Counted from the stretch's first letter, positions 7,882 through 16,707 are shown. The stretch: 40,247 bases of DNA from CAWGCE01 sp964480915 (GCA_964480915.1 CAYZRS010000049.1:1-40247), one strand, 5' to 3'. Program-made: numbers and translations. The notes: generated from the letters alone by a model not told the origin.

Positions 7882-9123
7882 ATGAAAACTGAGACAGATG
7901 TCATTGTGGTCGGTGGCGGGATCGCCGGACTGAATTGTGCTTACCATTTGGTGCAAGCTGGGTGCGACGTTCGTCTGCTGGAGAGTGCCGATGCGGTTGG
8001 CGGCCGGATTCGCACAGATCGTGTCGACGGTTTCCTGCTCGACCGGGGCTTCCAGGTCTTTTTGACCGCCTATCCGGCAGCACAAGCGGAACTGAATTAC
8101 GACGAGCTTAAGCTGCGTCGCTTCCAACCTGGGGCGCTCGTTCGATTCAATGGTCGGTTTCAACGGTTGTCCGATCCTTGGCGGAGCCCTGAGCATTTGG
8201 TGGCAACGGCGCTGTCACCAGTGGCGACGCTCGCCGACAAATTACGCATCGCCAGTTTTCGCCGACATACTTCACAGGGCAGTCTTGACGATTTATATCA
8301 TCGGCCGGCCCAATCGACGCTCGAGCTGCTTCGCGAGCGCGGTTTTTCGAGCGTCGCAATCGAACGCTTCTTCCGGCCGTTTCTGGGTGGCATCTTCCTC
8401 GATCCAGATTTAGCAACGTCCAGTCGGATGTGCGAGTTCGTTTTTCGCATGTTCGCGCAAGGGGATGCGGCGCTGCCAGAGCAGGGCATGGAAGCGATTC
8501 CGAAGCAACTGGCGGATCGCCTGCCGGCCGAGTGCATTCGGACCGAATCGCCCGTGGAGCGGCTTGATGCTGGGCAAGTTGTCATGGCAACCGGCGAACG
8601 ACTTTCAGCGTCAGCGATCGTGATCGCCACCGAAGCGCCGACGACAAAAAAACTGTTGGGCGAACCCAGCCAATCGGACTGGCGCCGTGTCGATTGTCAT
8701 TACTTCGCCGCGCGGGACACGCCGCTGGATGAATCGATCTTGCTATTGAATGGCGACGGAACCGGTCCAATCAACAACGTTTGCGTGCCCAGCCAGCTGT
8801 CCCGAAAGTACGCACCGGACGGCCAGTCGCTTGTTTCTGTGACGGTGCTCGATCGACCGGGCGCTGCGTCGCTTGATACGGTCCAATCTCAATTGGTCGA
8901 TTGGTTCGGTCCCAGCGCGGCGAACTGGCGCCATCTCAAGAGCTACGCGATTCCGCAGGCATTGCCCAACCAAACGCCCCCGGCATTGCAGCCAGTGATT
9001 CAACCGGCGGTGGTGCGCGATGGGATTTTCGTCTGTGGGGATCATTGCGATACGGCGTCGATCAATGGCGCACTCGCTTCCGGGAAGCGCGCCGCCCAAG
9101 CAGTGCGGGAATTTCTCTCGTAA
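7882..9123 (+). CDS. FAD-dependent amine-oxidase/phytoene-desaturase-like oxidoreductase
   Basis: This 413-residue flavoprotein begins with a Rossmann dinucleotide-binding motif (VVGGGIAGL at about 9-17) and a GGRIRT motif at 40-45, the pair that defines the amine oxidase, phytoene desaturase and protoporphyrinogen oxidase superfamily. The C-terminal FAD motif GIFVCGDHCDTASINGALASG is also intact. Length is normal for the family. Such enzymes oxidise amines, carotenoid precursors or porphyrinogens; the substrate cannot be assigned. I chose ATG 7882 because it directly precedes the Rossmann strand. A GTG at 7831 would add 17 residues of low predicted structure and remains possible. It converges on the DoxX-like gene, with 20 bp between their ends. 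Confidence 0.85.
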   Translation: MKTETDVIVVGGGIAGLNCAYHLVQAGCDVRLLESADAVGGRIRTDRVDGFLLDRGFQVFLTAYPAAQAELNYDELKLRRFQPGALVRFNGRFQRLSDPWRSPEHLVATALSPVATLADKLRIASFRRHTSQGSLDDLYHRPAQSTLELLRERGFSSVAIERFFRPFLGGIFLDPDLATSSRMCEFVFRMFAQGDAALPEQGMEAIPKQLADRLPAECIRTESPVERLDAGQVVMATGERLSASAIVIATEAPTTKKLLGEPSQSDWRRVDCHYFAARDTPLDESILLLNGDGTGPINNVCVPSQLSRKYAPDGQSLVSVTVLDRPGAASLDTVQSQLVDWFGPSAANWRHLKSYAIPQALPNQTPPALQPVIQPAVVRDGIFVCGDHCDTASINGALASGKRAAQAVREFLS

Positions 9124-9143
9124 TGGGCCGTTCTGATCGGTGC

Positions 9144-10931
9144 TCACCGGTTGTCGGGCGTTTCGCTCACCCAACGAAACGCTTTGCTCATCAAGGCATG
9201 TTCTGACTTTGGGGGCGTCCCATGGTCGTGGGACAGTTCTGCTGCCACGTGGCTTCCGATCGGAATGACAAACGCCAGCGTTACCAACGCGACCTTCAAT
9301 GAGCGATGAATCAGTCTTGGTAGCCCGGACGTCGCGTAGGGCGGTTCGAGTAACTCGGACGGTTCGACTTGCCGGTTTCCAAGGACGCAGGAGCTCAGAC
9401 GCGAAAGCTCGGGCAACAGAATGATCGCTGCCGCCGCCGCCAGGTGAAACGAAAATTGCTTGACCGGCACCTCGTAGCAGACATTCAACAGAAACACGTT
9501 CAGCATCACGGCAAACGCCATGGCCGCTCCGACGACGGTCGTCCGGCGAAACACTAGCAGCACTGCCGGAATGACCTCCATCAGACCGGCGAAAAACGTG
9601 TACATGGGGGAAGCGGCCATGAAAGTCCACAACAATCCCATCGGCGATGACTCTCCGTAAGTGCGCAGCAGTTGAAATTCGGTTGGGCCTCCGCTTCGCG
9701 AAAACTGAGTCGCAATGAAGCTGGCTTTGGCGAGTCCGTATCCCAGCAAGACAGTGGCCAGGCTATATCTGAGGAAGGAGCGATACGTGTCTCGCAGCAC
9801 CGGGTGGTCTCTTCCCAGTCGCGGAATGAAGCACCAGATTGTTGCCACAACGAATGAGATCGCGAATCCGTTGAGCAGATTGATGTAGCTATACGCGGTA
9901 TCACCACTTCCTGTGACGACGTAATTGACGGTTCCTTCGATGCCCAAGACGTGTGTGGCCGTCCATTGAGTCAACGGCTCGAAGAGCGACTGGGACCCAC
10001 TGCTGATGCGTTGGTAAAGATTGGTCAGAGGGGTCGCTCCGATTCCCATCCATGTGAGCGACTGGATGATATGCCCCAATCCGGGAAACTGGGGAAGCAG
10101 ATAAAGCAACCAATAGATCATGGAAAATCGCAGGCAGAATCGTTGCACGAAGCTCTCTTCGATAAACGCGAGCGAAAACAGCAGCATGGCCAGTCCGGCC
10201 AGCCATAGCCAGGGCGTCAAGAAAGGGGAGTCGACAGGCGGCCGGCGAACCTTGCCAGTGGTCGCGACTTCTTGGCCAACGATTTCGACCTGTGCGTCGT
10301 CAATCCAAATGGCACCCTTGCCAACCACCGCGACGCCGCATTCGACTGTATCGATGTCGGTATCGACGTCGATGACCAGTTCGTACTTTGTCCATTCCGT
10401 CGCCGAGATTGGGCGGTCTTCCATATTGTCGTAGGCGGCCGTAAATCGACTTCCGTCGTCACTCTCGCGGAGTGCACGGATCGCCAGCATGGCCCGATCA
10501 TCCGCGTCGATCCCAGCAGTCTTCACAAAAGCTGAATAGCGAAGCCGCCGGCTCCGAACTCGCTCAACATCCAATTCGATCGACGCAGCGGCAAACAGCC
10601 GATCCTGTACGGCCGACCGCGTGTCCAAGCATCCACTGCCGGCACCTTCATGGCTGTCGTCAGCTGGCCGCAGCGGATATTCGTCTGTTACCGACTTCCA
10701 GCCGGCGAACGTCGCGTCGGCCTCGGCGGTGTCGAACGACTCGCGTAGAACCGGCTCGGAAGAGGTAGCCAGGGTAGGGGACGGCGGGCTGATTGCTTGG
10801 CCTTCGTCAGTTCGACTTTTGTTTGCCGGCGCGTCGGCCGATTCGGTGGGAGATGTGTCCTGCGCCGCGAGTGAACCGCAGGCAAGTACCCAGGCGATAT
10901 GCAGCAGAAGCGTGGGCACGATTCGATTCAA
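9144..10931 (-). CDS. Periplasmic jelly-roll domain fused to DoxX-like membrane protein
   Basis: This 595-residue protein has a signal peptide (1-23), a linker, then at about 60-210 a beta-sandwich resembling the carbohydrate-binding-like jelly roll seen before some planctomycete peptidases, ending AIWIDDAQVEIVG. From about 228 it becomes a membrane protein with about eight hydrophobic segments. One stretch has the DoxX-like signature: GYGLAKASF, then YGESSPMGLLWTFMAASP, then VMLNVFLLNVCYEVPVK. DoxX-like proteins are quinone-associated or otherwise poorly understood membrane proteins. The start is TTG 10931, fixed by GAGGTG seven bases upstream. It is the fourth gene of an operon with a YtrA-type regulator and an ABC pair, 27 bp after the permease. 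Its role there is unknown. The two-part architecture is clear; the fold names are moderately sure. Confidence 0.8.
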   Translation of the reverse strand: MNRIVPTLLLHIAWVLACGSLAAQDTSPTESADAPANKSRTDEGQAISPPSPTLATSSEPVLRESFDTAEADATFAGWKSVTDEYPLRPADDSHEGAGSGCLDTRSAVQDRLFAAASIELDVERVRSRRLRYSAFVKTAGIDADDRAMLAIRALRESDDGSRFTAAYDNMEDRPISATEWTKYELVIDVDTDIDTVECGVAVVGKGAIWIDDAQVEIVGQEVATTGKVRRPPVDSPFLTPWLWLAGLAMLLFSLAFIEESFVQRFCLRFSMIYWLLYLLPQFPGLGHIIQSLTWMGIGATPLTNLYQRISSGSQSLFEPLTQWTATHVLGIEGTVNYVVTGSGDTAYSYINLLNGFAISFVVATIWCFIPRLGRDHPVLRDTYRSFLRYSLATVLLGYGLAKASFIATQFSRSGGPTEFQLLRTYGESSPMGLLWTFMAASPMYTFFAGLMEVIPAVLLVFRRTTVVGAAMAFAVMLNVFLLNVCYEVPVKQFSFHLAAAAAIILLPELSRLSSCVLGNRQVEPSELLEPPYATSGLPRLIHRSLKVALVTLAFVIPIGSHVAAELSHDHGTPPKSEHALMSKAFRWVSETPDNR

Positions 10932-10936
10932 AGCAT

Positions 10937-10942
10937 CACCTC
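10937..10942 (-). promoter_or_regulatory. Ribosome binding site deciding a TTG start
   Basis: On the minus strand GAGGTG precedes TTG 10931 by five bases. An ATG lies between them (ATGCTTTGA) but stops after two codons, so the TTG is the only productive start with good spacing. Confidence 0.65.
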
Positions 10943-10958
10943 ACATGGTGTGGAAGGT

Positions 10959-11603
10959 TCACGGTTCGAGTCTTCTTAAAAAGGCACTCCAACCCGCCAC
11001 GAACGAGCAGCAAGCGGTTATCAAGCAGGCGGGGTAAAAGAAACGCGCGAGGTTCCGCATGTAGAGTTCCGAATCCAAATCTTGTCCGCCAACGAATTTC
11101 ACCGTCACAAAGAAGAGGAGTGCCGTGACCGTTAGGCCGGCTCCGACGGGAATCGCGAATCCTCGACAAAATATCGAGAACAACCAAGCGACGGCAAACA
11201 GAGTCGAGCCCGTGATGGCGGTCCCTTGCATGATCCCGTTCAAAACGATCTGAGGCTCAGCATCGACAAACACTGCGGTTACCAACAGCGAAGTGCCCCA
11301 GATGACGACTGCCACGATCAGGCAGACGAGTGACTTACTTAGCAGTATTTTTGATTTGGGGATCGGTTGCCCCAACAGAAAGTCCAGGCCGTGATTCTGT
11401 CTTTCCAGTCCGATGATCGTTGCTCCCATGACAATGACCGTTATCTGAGATGCAATCAGGCTGAGCATGACGGAAACGGCGAGTGTGTTGGGGTCACGAT
11501 CGTAAAACCAATAGAGACCGTAGGGGCCGGCCAGGAAGAATAGCCCGAGTACCAATATGCCGCTTTGGTTCCGAAAGTCCTTCCACATGAGCTGGTCAAG
11601 CAT
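10959..11603 (-). CDS. ABC transporter permease (ABC-2 type)
   Basis: This 214-residue membrane protein has six hydrophobic segments, at about residues 13-30, 36-58, 83-105, 115-140, 145-165 and 185-205. It begins MLDQLMWKDFRNQ, typical of ABC-2 permeases that pair with a separate ATPase. The start ATG 11603 lies inside the end of the ATPase gene, whose stop is at 11596-11598, giving an 8-base overlap and so translational coupling. A longer frame back to 11699 would bury the start deeper in the ATPase gene and lacks membrane character. Substrate is unknown. In YtrA-type loci of other bacteria, such transporters respond to envelope stress or cell-wall-active compounds, which is an analogy and not shown here. 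Confidence 0.85.
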   Translation of the reverse strand: MLDQLMWKDFRNQSGILVLGLFFLAGPYGLYWFYDRDPNTLAVSVMLSLIASQITVIVMGATIIGLERQNHGLDFLLGQPIPKSKILLSKSLVCLIVAVVIWGTSLLVTAVFVDAEPQIVLNGIMQGTAITGSTLFAVAWLFSIFCRGFAIPVGAGLTVTALLFFVTVKFVGGQDLDSELYMRNLARFFYPACLITACCSFVAGWSAFLRRLEP

Positions 11604-12555
11604 TTGCAACCTCACTGACGTGCCCGCTGTGCGGCGCGGGGATGTGGCTGTCCCGGAAATAGTCTTTGAAGATCTCTTCCAGTGAAAGGTCGCGGACATC
11701 GACGATTTCCACGCCGTTGGTTTGCTTTAGCTGATCGACGATTTGAGGAGTGAATTCACTGACCGTCAGTTCCCATTCGCGTCGATGAACTTGTTGCCAG
11801 ATGGTGTTTTCAGGTACCCAGCCGAGGCGATGACCATCCGGGAGTGCAACCCGCAACCGCTTCGTACCAGAGAGGAGCCCTTCGACCGACTGCTCAACGA
11901 CCATCCGACCACTCTTGATGACACCGACTCGGTCAGCGATCCGTTCAACGTCGCCAATCGAATGGCTGGAGAAGATGATGGTCCGTTCGGTGTCGGCGAT
12001 CGTTTTGAGAACACCGTACAGGAACTCTTCGCGGGCAATGGCGTCCAGTCCCGATGTCGGCTCGTCCAGAATCAACAATTCGGGTTCGTGAGCCACGGCC
12101 AGCAGCAGCGACAGCTTGGCCAACATTCCTTTGGACAGCTGACGGATCTTTTTATTCGGTTCCAATTGGAATAGCGTTAGCAGCTCCGCCGCCAAATCGT
12201 CATTCCAGTGTGGCTGAAAGGCCTTAACGAAAGTCATCGCCTGTTTGACCTTCATCCACTTGTAGACCGTGTGGACTTCGGAAACGTATCCGACACGCTG
12301 ACGAAGCGCGACGTAATCGGGTGTCGCCTGCAACGCGCTGACGTCATTACCGAAAATTTCAATGCGTCCGCTGTCGATGCGCAGCAGCCCCATCAGTGCC
12401 TTGAGTGACGTGCTTTTTCCGGCACCATTGGGACCGAGTAGCCCGAACGTCGATCCTCGTGGAACAGAAAACGAAAGCCCATCAATGACCGTCGCGCCGG
12501 CATACTTCTTGGTGACCGCTTGGAATGTCACCGCCTGAGACGATGGTTGGATCAT
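11596..12555 (-). CDS. ABC transporter ATP-binding protein
   Basis: This 319-residue ATPase has every canonical motif: Walker A GPNGAGKST (40-48), a signature LSKGM in place of LSGGQ, Walker B LLILDEPTSGLDA, and a switch histidine in FSSHSIGDVE. The variant signature is common in CcmA/YtrB-type exporters. About 90 residues follow the nucleotide-binding domain, forming a C-terminal regulatory extension as in NatA/YtrB-like proteins. Its ATG overlaps the stop of the upstream GntR-type regulator in ATGA (12552-12555), and its own 3' end overlaps the permease start. The three genes are therefore tightly coupled. It energises the permease at 10959; direction and substrate are not determinable. Confidence 0.95.
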   Translation of the reverse strand: MIQPSSQAVTFQAVTKKYAGATVIDGLSFSVPRGSTFGLLGPNGAGKSTSLKALMGLLRIDSGRIEIFGNDVSALQATPDYVALRQRVGYVSEVHTVYKWMKVKQAMTFVKAFQPHWNDDLAAELLTLFQLEPNKKIRQLSKGMLAKLSLLLAVAHEPELLILDEPTSGLDAIAREEFLYGVLKTIADTERTIIFSSHSIGDVERIADRVGVIKSGRMVVEQSVEGLLSGTKRLRVALPDGHRLGWVPENTIWQQVHRREWELTVSEFTPQIVDQLKQTNGVEIVDVRDLSLEEIFKDYFRDSHIPAPHSGHVSEVANA

Positions 12556-12986
12556 GATCTTCCCGTCTTCGGACCTTGGATGCCGCTGCCGCTACGAGTC
12601 GCCTGAGAGTTCTCGCGGCGAAGAATTTTGGCGGCCTTTTCGTAGAGTTTGTCGACATCGTTGCGGCTCAATCCGGCCGCCGCAGCGATCCGAATGCCGT
12701 CTTGTAGGACGTCCAGAACTTCTTGCCGCGAACGTTTTGAACTGTTTTTCAATGCGCCACGGCGGACGAATTTTCCCAGCCCGCGATGCGTCTCGATGAC
12801 ACCGAGCGTGCTGAGCTCGTCAAACGCTTTCTGCACCGTGTTTGGGTTGACCGTGAATCGCATCGCCAACTCCCGCGCAGAAGGGATCGCTTCTCCCTCA
12901 CGATAAATTCCCGCCGCAATCGCAGACTGGAGCTCTTGCGCGATCTGTTTGAAAACGGGTACGGTGCTGTTGGGGTTGATTTGCAT
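12552..12986 (-). CDS. GntR family transcriptional regulator, YtrA type
   Basis: This 144-residue protein starts with the winged-helix DNA-binding domain of the GntR family: PVFKQIAQELQSAIAAG, then the recognition helix region LAMRFTVNPNTVQKAFDEL, and the wing ETHRGLGKFV, covering residues 9-75. The short C-terminal part (about 80-125) is helical and too small for a ligand-binding FadR or HutC domain, which is the hallmark of the YtrA subgroup. YtrA-type regulators usually repress the ABC transporter operon they head, as the position here suggests. The stop overlaps the ATPase start (ATGA). A CTAGT-N10-ACTAG inverted repeat just upstream is a candidate operator for autoregulation. Confidence 0.92.
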   Translation of the reverse strand: MQINPNSTVPVFKQIAQELQSAIAAGIYREGEAIPSARELAMRFTVNPNTVQKAFDELSTLGVIETHRGLGKFVRRGALKNSSKRSRQEVLDVLQDGIRIAAAAGLSRNDVDKLYEKAAKILRRENSQATRSGSGIQGPKTGRS

Positions 12987-12994
12987 GTCGAGTT

Positions 12995-13016
12995 CACTAG
13001 TTGGCTAATACACTAG
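12995..13016. promoter_or_regulatory. Candidate operator before the GntR/ABC operon
   Basis: Ten bases upstream of the regulator start, CTAGT (12997-13001) and ACTAG (13012-13016) form an inverted repeat separated by ten bases. The same region also reads as a direct repeat of CACTAG (12995-13000 and 13011-13016). YtrA-type repressors bind AGTGTA/TACACT-like dyads upstream of their own operon, and TAGTGTA is present on the minus strand. The spacing fits a dimer covering the promoter or leader. Confidence 0.5.
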
Positions 13017-13198
13017 CATGGGCCAAGAGTCGAGTCAAGTCGCGCCTGTCGACCGGCATAGGATCATGCGCGCCCTCGTTATTTGGCGAAAAGTCCTAGC
13101 AAGAGCCGACCTGGAACGAGTCGGTCCGTGATGGTGTACGGATCGCTCTACGGGCGCGGGGATGCCGCTTGCGTTGCGCCGGCTGCTGGCGAGAATCG

Positions 13199-14161
13199 CT
13201 AAGGCTTGGCGGCCTGCTCGCGCGCTCCCAGGTCGATGATCTCTTTGGCGATGTCGCTCGAGGCGGCGACAATGATTGGCTCGGCAACGAACGGGTCGGT
13301 CCGTTGTCCGTCCGGATTCAGAAAAACGCCTCCTGCTTCCTCGAGGATCAACTGCGTTGCTGCGATGTCCCAGGGGCCCTGTTTGAGGCTTTTGGGATTA
13401 TTGTCGTGGACGGCGGCCAGCAAAGGTGTCTGCATGGAAGCGATCCGCATGGCGACTCCCGCGTGCGGGAAGCTTGACGTGACCATGCGGGCTCCTGCGG
13501 AAGAACGCAGTCGATTACGGAGCGCAAGAAAGTACTCCGTCTCCATTTCGGCATCACCATACTGATTCATCTCGACCCAAATGTCGGCCAGATCAAGATT
13601 CGAGTCACAGACGAGTCGCTTTCCGTTTCGCCAGGCGGCCTTGCCTCGTTCGGCATAGTACCAATCGCCGGTCAGCGGGAAGTAGCAAACGCCGATTTGG
13701 GTTTTGGCTTCTTGCCGCAGCGCGATCAGCACCGATGGAAACTCGGGCCCACCCGACATCAAGAACGCTCCCGAGCCGTCGAGCGGGTCGACAATCCACA
13801 TCTCGTCGACGACTTCCTGTTCGGCATTCAGCTCTTCGGAGAGAATCGGCCAGTCAGAATGACCGCGAATGAGATCGCAAGCGACCTGATCGGCTTCGCG
13901 ATCGATATCCGAAACGAGGTCGCCGACCGCCTTTTGTTCGACCACATGTCGTTTGGTCGAACCGTCGCGAATGATCTCGCCTGCCGCCGCCGCCGCTTGA
14001 ACAGCAATCTTCAAAAACGGGCTGATCGAGCTCGCATGTTCCACCGCATCAAAATTACTCACCGCATCGCACTCCCAGCGTCTTTCGAAAGAACCGTCGC
14101 CCAAACTAGCGTTTTGTCGGCCAAACGCGAGTCCAAATGGAAGGAAATCGGCATTCAACAC
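13199..14161 (-). CDS. Inositol monophosphatase family protein
   Basis: The protein is up to 320 residues and has the metal-dependent phosphatase motifs of the inositol monophosphatase/CysQ/FBPase superfamily. These are GDLVSDIDREAD in helix 1-2, ILSEE (metal-binding Glu), WIVDPLDGSGAFL (the DPLDG metal motif), and PWDIAATQLILEEAGG with its catalytic-site Asp. These enzymes hydrolyse inositol phosphate, histidinol phosphate or PAP; the motifs alone do not separate these. The family domain begins about residue 45 (SPFLKIAVQAAAAAGEII), so the first 35-40 residues from GTG 14161 may not be translated. A GTG at 14062 (VSNFDAVEH) is a good alternative start. There is no ATG in this stretch. It is downstream of the glycosyltransferase with a 196-bp gap, so its own promoter is possible. 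Confidence 0.88.
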   Translation of the reverse strand: MLNADFLPFGLAFGRQNASLGDGSFERRWECDAVSNFDAVEHASSISPFLKIAVQAAAAAGEIIRDGSTKRHVVEQKAVGDLVSDIDREADQVACDLIRGHSDWPILSEELNAEQEVVDEMWIVDPLDGSGAFLMSGGPEFPSVLIALRQEAKTQIGVCYFPLTGDWYYAERGKAAWRNGKRLVCDSNLDLADIWVEMNQYGDAEMETEYFLALRNRLRSSAGARMVTSSFPHAGVAMRIASMQTPLLAAVHDNNPKSLKQGPWDIAATQLILEEAGGVFLNPDGQRTDPFVAEPIIVAASSDIAKEIIDLGAREQAAKP

Positions 14162-14357
14162 GCAGTCTTAACATCCGCGTCAGGCGGAGCGTCGTGTGCA
14201 CGGCGCCTTCGCAGGAAAAGCCGACCAAGAATTAAGTCGGTGAGATTTGTTTTTTGCACTGCCGACCGTGCGCGCCAGCGTTGCCAGCATGTTCAGAGAC
14301 GAAATTGCCGACGGGGTCAGTAGCATCTCGGTCGCAGCACGTCACCTCGGTGCCGTG

Positions 14358-15518
14358 CTACCGAGCAGCGGCGGCTTGCCAGAATTCGGCCAGAGCCTGC
14401 GCCGCAATTCGATCGGTAAAACGTGTTTCAATCTCGACCCGAGCCGCAACGGCTAGTCGGTTGCGCAGCTGAAGATCTGCCTGCAATTCGCGAATGGCAG
14501 CCGACGTTGCCAACGCGTCGGCGGGAGGAACAAGTCGAGCCGACACGCCGTCTGTGACGATTTCCGCGGTCCCTCCGACCTCGGTCGCAATGATCGGCAG
14601 GCCGGCCCCGGCCGCTTCCAAGAGGACTCGGCCGAGCGGCTCTTGATGAGCCACATGAACCAGCACGTCTGACTCGTTCATCAGCATCGCGACATCGGTA
14701 CGTCGCCCGAGTCGATGCCAATGGCTTGCCAAGCCGGCGTCGGCCAGTTGCCGATCGACGCCCGTTTCGAAATCGATGCTCTCCTGTTTCGTCGAGTTTC
14801 GTTCACCGACGACCACGAAATGGATCCGCGGCGATTTCTGGCAGCCATCGATCGCCGCCTGGGCGAGTACATCGACCGCTTTTCGTAAGCCGATCTGGCC
14901 GACGCTCAGTACCAAAAATGCGTTTTTCTGCAGTTGCAATTCATGATGCAACTGCCCGGTTCGTGGCCGTGGCTGAAAGTCACGATCATTCACGCCGTTG
15001 TAGACCGTGGTGACCCGGTCGGCAGCCATGCCGCGACCCGTGTGGAAATCGCGAGTCGCGTCGGAAACAGCAGCCAATGCCCGATTACGATTCAAATCGG
15101 TCATGGCCGCCTTGCTGATCTTCATGATGTCTCGCAAATGGCCAGTCACCGTGCAAGTCAGCCGCTCGCTGACCTGTCCGGTCAATCGCGACATCGCCAA
15201 ACTGTTGGCGTGCAGGATGTCTGGCTGGATTCGTGCGACCAATTCTTCTAGGTCGGTCGCTACGTCCTCGGCTGGCCGCCGCTGGCCGGCCGCATCGTGG
15301 AAAGGAAATGACTGAACGTCGATCTCTCGCTCGCGGAGCGCTTTCGCCAGTGGACCATCGTCGGGAGCGATCGCCGTGAACTGAAATGTGGATCCTGTCT
15401 GTGGCCGTTGGCGTTCGGATGCTCGCAACACATCCATCACCGCCAGCATCGATCGTTCGCCTCCGTTAAGTGACGAATATTCGAACAGTAGGGCGATGTG
15501 GATGTTCGACACGGTCAA
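14358..15518 (-). CDS. Glycosyltransferase family 4 (GT-B) protein
   Basis: This 386-residue protein has the GT-B fold of family 4 transferases, which move a sugar from an activated donor to a glycan or lipid. The N-terminal Rossmann half begins with IHIALLFEYSSLNGGERSML, including the usual Gly-Gly loop. The donor-binding half carries FLVLSVGQIGLRKAVDVL and the E-x7-E region EPLGRVLLEAAGAGLPIIATEVGG, with both glutamates present. It likely acts in the cytoplasm on exopolysaccharide or a cell-surface glycan. The start is TTG 15518, supported by AGGA six bases upstream; a GTG two codons on (15512) lacks that spacing. It follows the cupin gene by 29 bp and is probably co-transcribed. The acceptor is unknown. 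Confidence 0.92.
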   Translation of the reverse strand: MTVSNIHIALLFEYSSLNGGERSMLAVMDVLRASERQRPQTGSTFQFTAIAPDDGPLAKALREREIDVQSFPFHDAAGQRRPAEDVATDLEELVARIQPDILHANSLAMSRLTGQVSERLTCTVTGHLRDIMKISKAAMTDLNRNRALAAVSDATRDFHTGRGMAADRVTTVYNGVNDRDFQPRPRTGQLHHELQLQKNAFLVLSVGQIGLRKAVDVLAQAAIDGCQKSPRIHFVVVGERNSTKQESIDFETGVDRQLADAGLASHWHRLGRRTDVAMLMNESDVLVHVAHQEPLGRVLLEAAGAGLPIIATEVGGTAEIVTDGVSARLVPPADALATSAAIRELQADLQLRNRLAVAARVEIETRFTDRIAAQALAEFWQAAAAR

Positions 15519-15547
15519 TAGAATTCCTGGTTGCTGAACCGTACGGT

Positions 15548-15913
15548 CTAGATATCGGGATATTCAGCAACGGTCAGTTCGTTGTGCACATCACCCGTGT
15601 GTTGAACAGATTGTTGCTCGAAAAGTAGCAAATGAACTTCTTCACCTTCTCTGGTTCTGGGGCAGTGTTCAACTCCCTTCGGCACGACAATCAGCTCGCC
15701 TTCATTCACAATCTCGGTCCGATCTCGAAACTGCATTTCGAGCGTTCCTTTTTGTACGAAAAACAGCTCATCCTCATTGTCGTGCGAGTGCCAGACAAAC
15801 TCACCGCTGATCTTGGCGACGATGACTTGCATGTTGTCTACCTTGGCAATGCGGTGAGGGTGCCATTGTTTGTCGAAAGAACTGAGCTTGTTGGCAACGT
15901 TGATCGGTTTCAT
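15548..15913 (-). CDS. Small cupin-domain protein
   Basis: This 121-residue single-domain cupin has the two cupin motifs. Motif 1 is HSHDNEDELFFVQKG, with His, His and Glu as metal ligands. Motif 2 is ELIVVPKGVEHCPRT, with the final His. A complete His-His-Glu-His metal site is therefore likely, and length is normal for the small cupins. Their activities range from isomerases to dioxygenases to sugar-binding or stress proteins, so no reaction is proposed. No signal peptide is seen. It is the first gene of a minus-strand group with a glycosyltransferase, hinting at a sugar-related role, but this is context only. Confidence 0.92.
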   Translation of the reverse strand: MKPINVANKLSSFDKQWHPHRIAKVDNMQVIVAKISGEFVWHSHDNEDELFFVQKGTLEMQFRDRTEIVNEGELIVVPKGVEHCPRTREGEEVHLLLFEQQSVQHTGDVHNELTVAEYPDI

Positions 15914-16152
15914 GGTCTTGTTCGTCGGAGGTAAATGATAGGAGTGGCGTGGACTGAGAGCGTGGCATTCGAAGCCGCAAAAGTATAGAGACCAATTCGG
16001 CGTTGTCGGAAGCCACCTGACGATAGGTCAATTCGCTGCACCTTGCAAACATCGACCGAGTCCGAAAATGCCTGCGCAGGCAATGGTGATCCGGCCGAAG
16101 GATGTGTTGGGATGGCTACGGAATCTGATGAAGTAGATTTGTTTGCGATCCA

Positions 16153-16386
16153 ATGGAGGAAGTCTTGCCCGTCGACGATTTCGTTGCCGTCGAAGTTGCC
16201 GACGCTCCAGAGCAGCGTTTGCTATGAACGAAGGCCTTCAACATAGGCCATGCCTCGGGTGTCTCGATTTTCGATGACGGCGCCTCCGACATCATCGTTA
16301 GCAACGGCGGCACCGATTGGTACCTCGTCTTCCCAAATGACCAGGCTGATGGTGTGTCAGCAAACGACTTTGTCACCAATCTCTAA
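16153..16386 (+). pseudogene. Decayed C-terminus of a calcium-binding-repeat surface protein
   Basis: Frame 16153-16386 is interrupted by one in-frame TGA at 16225 and ends at TAA 16384. After the stop it reads VSIFDDGASDIIVSNGGTDWYLVF, which has the form of the C-terminal ends of planctomycete hemolysin-type calcium-binding proteins: a DDG.xD motif, an [IL]-x-[GS]-[NG]-GG turn and a DW[YF] motif. No start codon with a ribosome site and no upstream repeats remain. I read it as a relic of a large surface protein gene lost here. The match is by family pattern from memory, so moderate confidence only. Confidence 0.45.
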
Positions 16387-16707
16387 GGATTAAGGAGGGC
16401 GTTGGTCGAAGTTTGGCGGGGCGAGCGGCCACTCTCAGCGGGGGGCCCATGTCCCCGCACGACGGGAGCCTGTGTTTCCGGTCGGTACATTTTGCGGCCG
16501 AGTGTCGCGGTCATCTGGCCAATACCCAGGCAACGAACTTCCGTTACAAAAGTGGTCTCTCCACTCGCCTCGGTCGTTTTGTACGTCGCATTACACAGGG
16601 CATGACAGCGGTAGGGTCACCGGTTTCTCGGCGATACGTGTCGAAAAACAGGAATGCGTGATTCTTTGGAACGGGTTAGAATGGCCACTGAAGACGCCCT
16701 TGGACCG

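Noticed and set aside
8743..9630. Long minus-strand frame (295 codons) across the FAD enzyme and the DoxX-like gene
   Set aside because: It lies antisense or out of frame to two genes with clear motifs; composition is Arg/His-rich.
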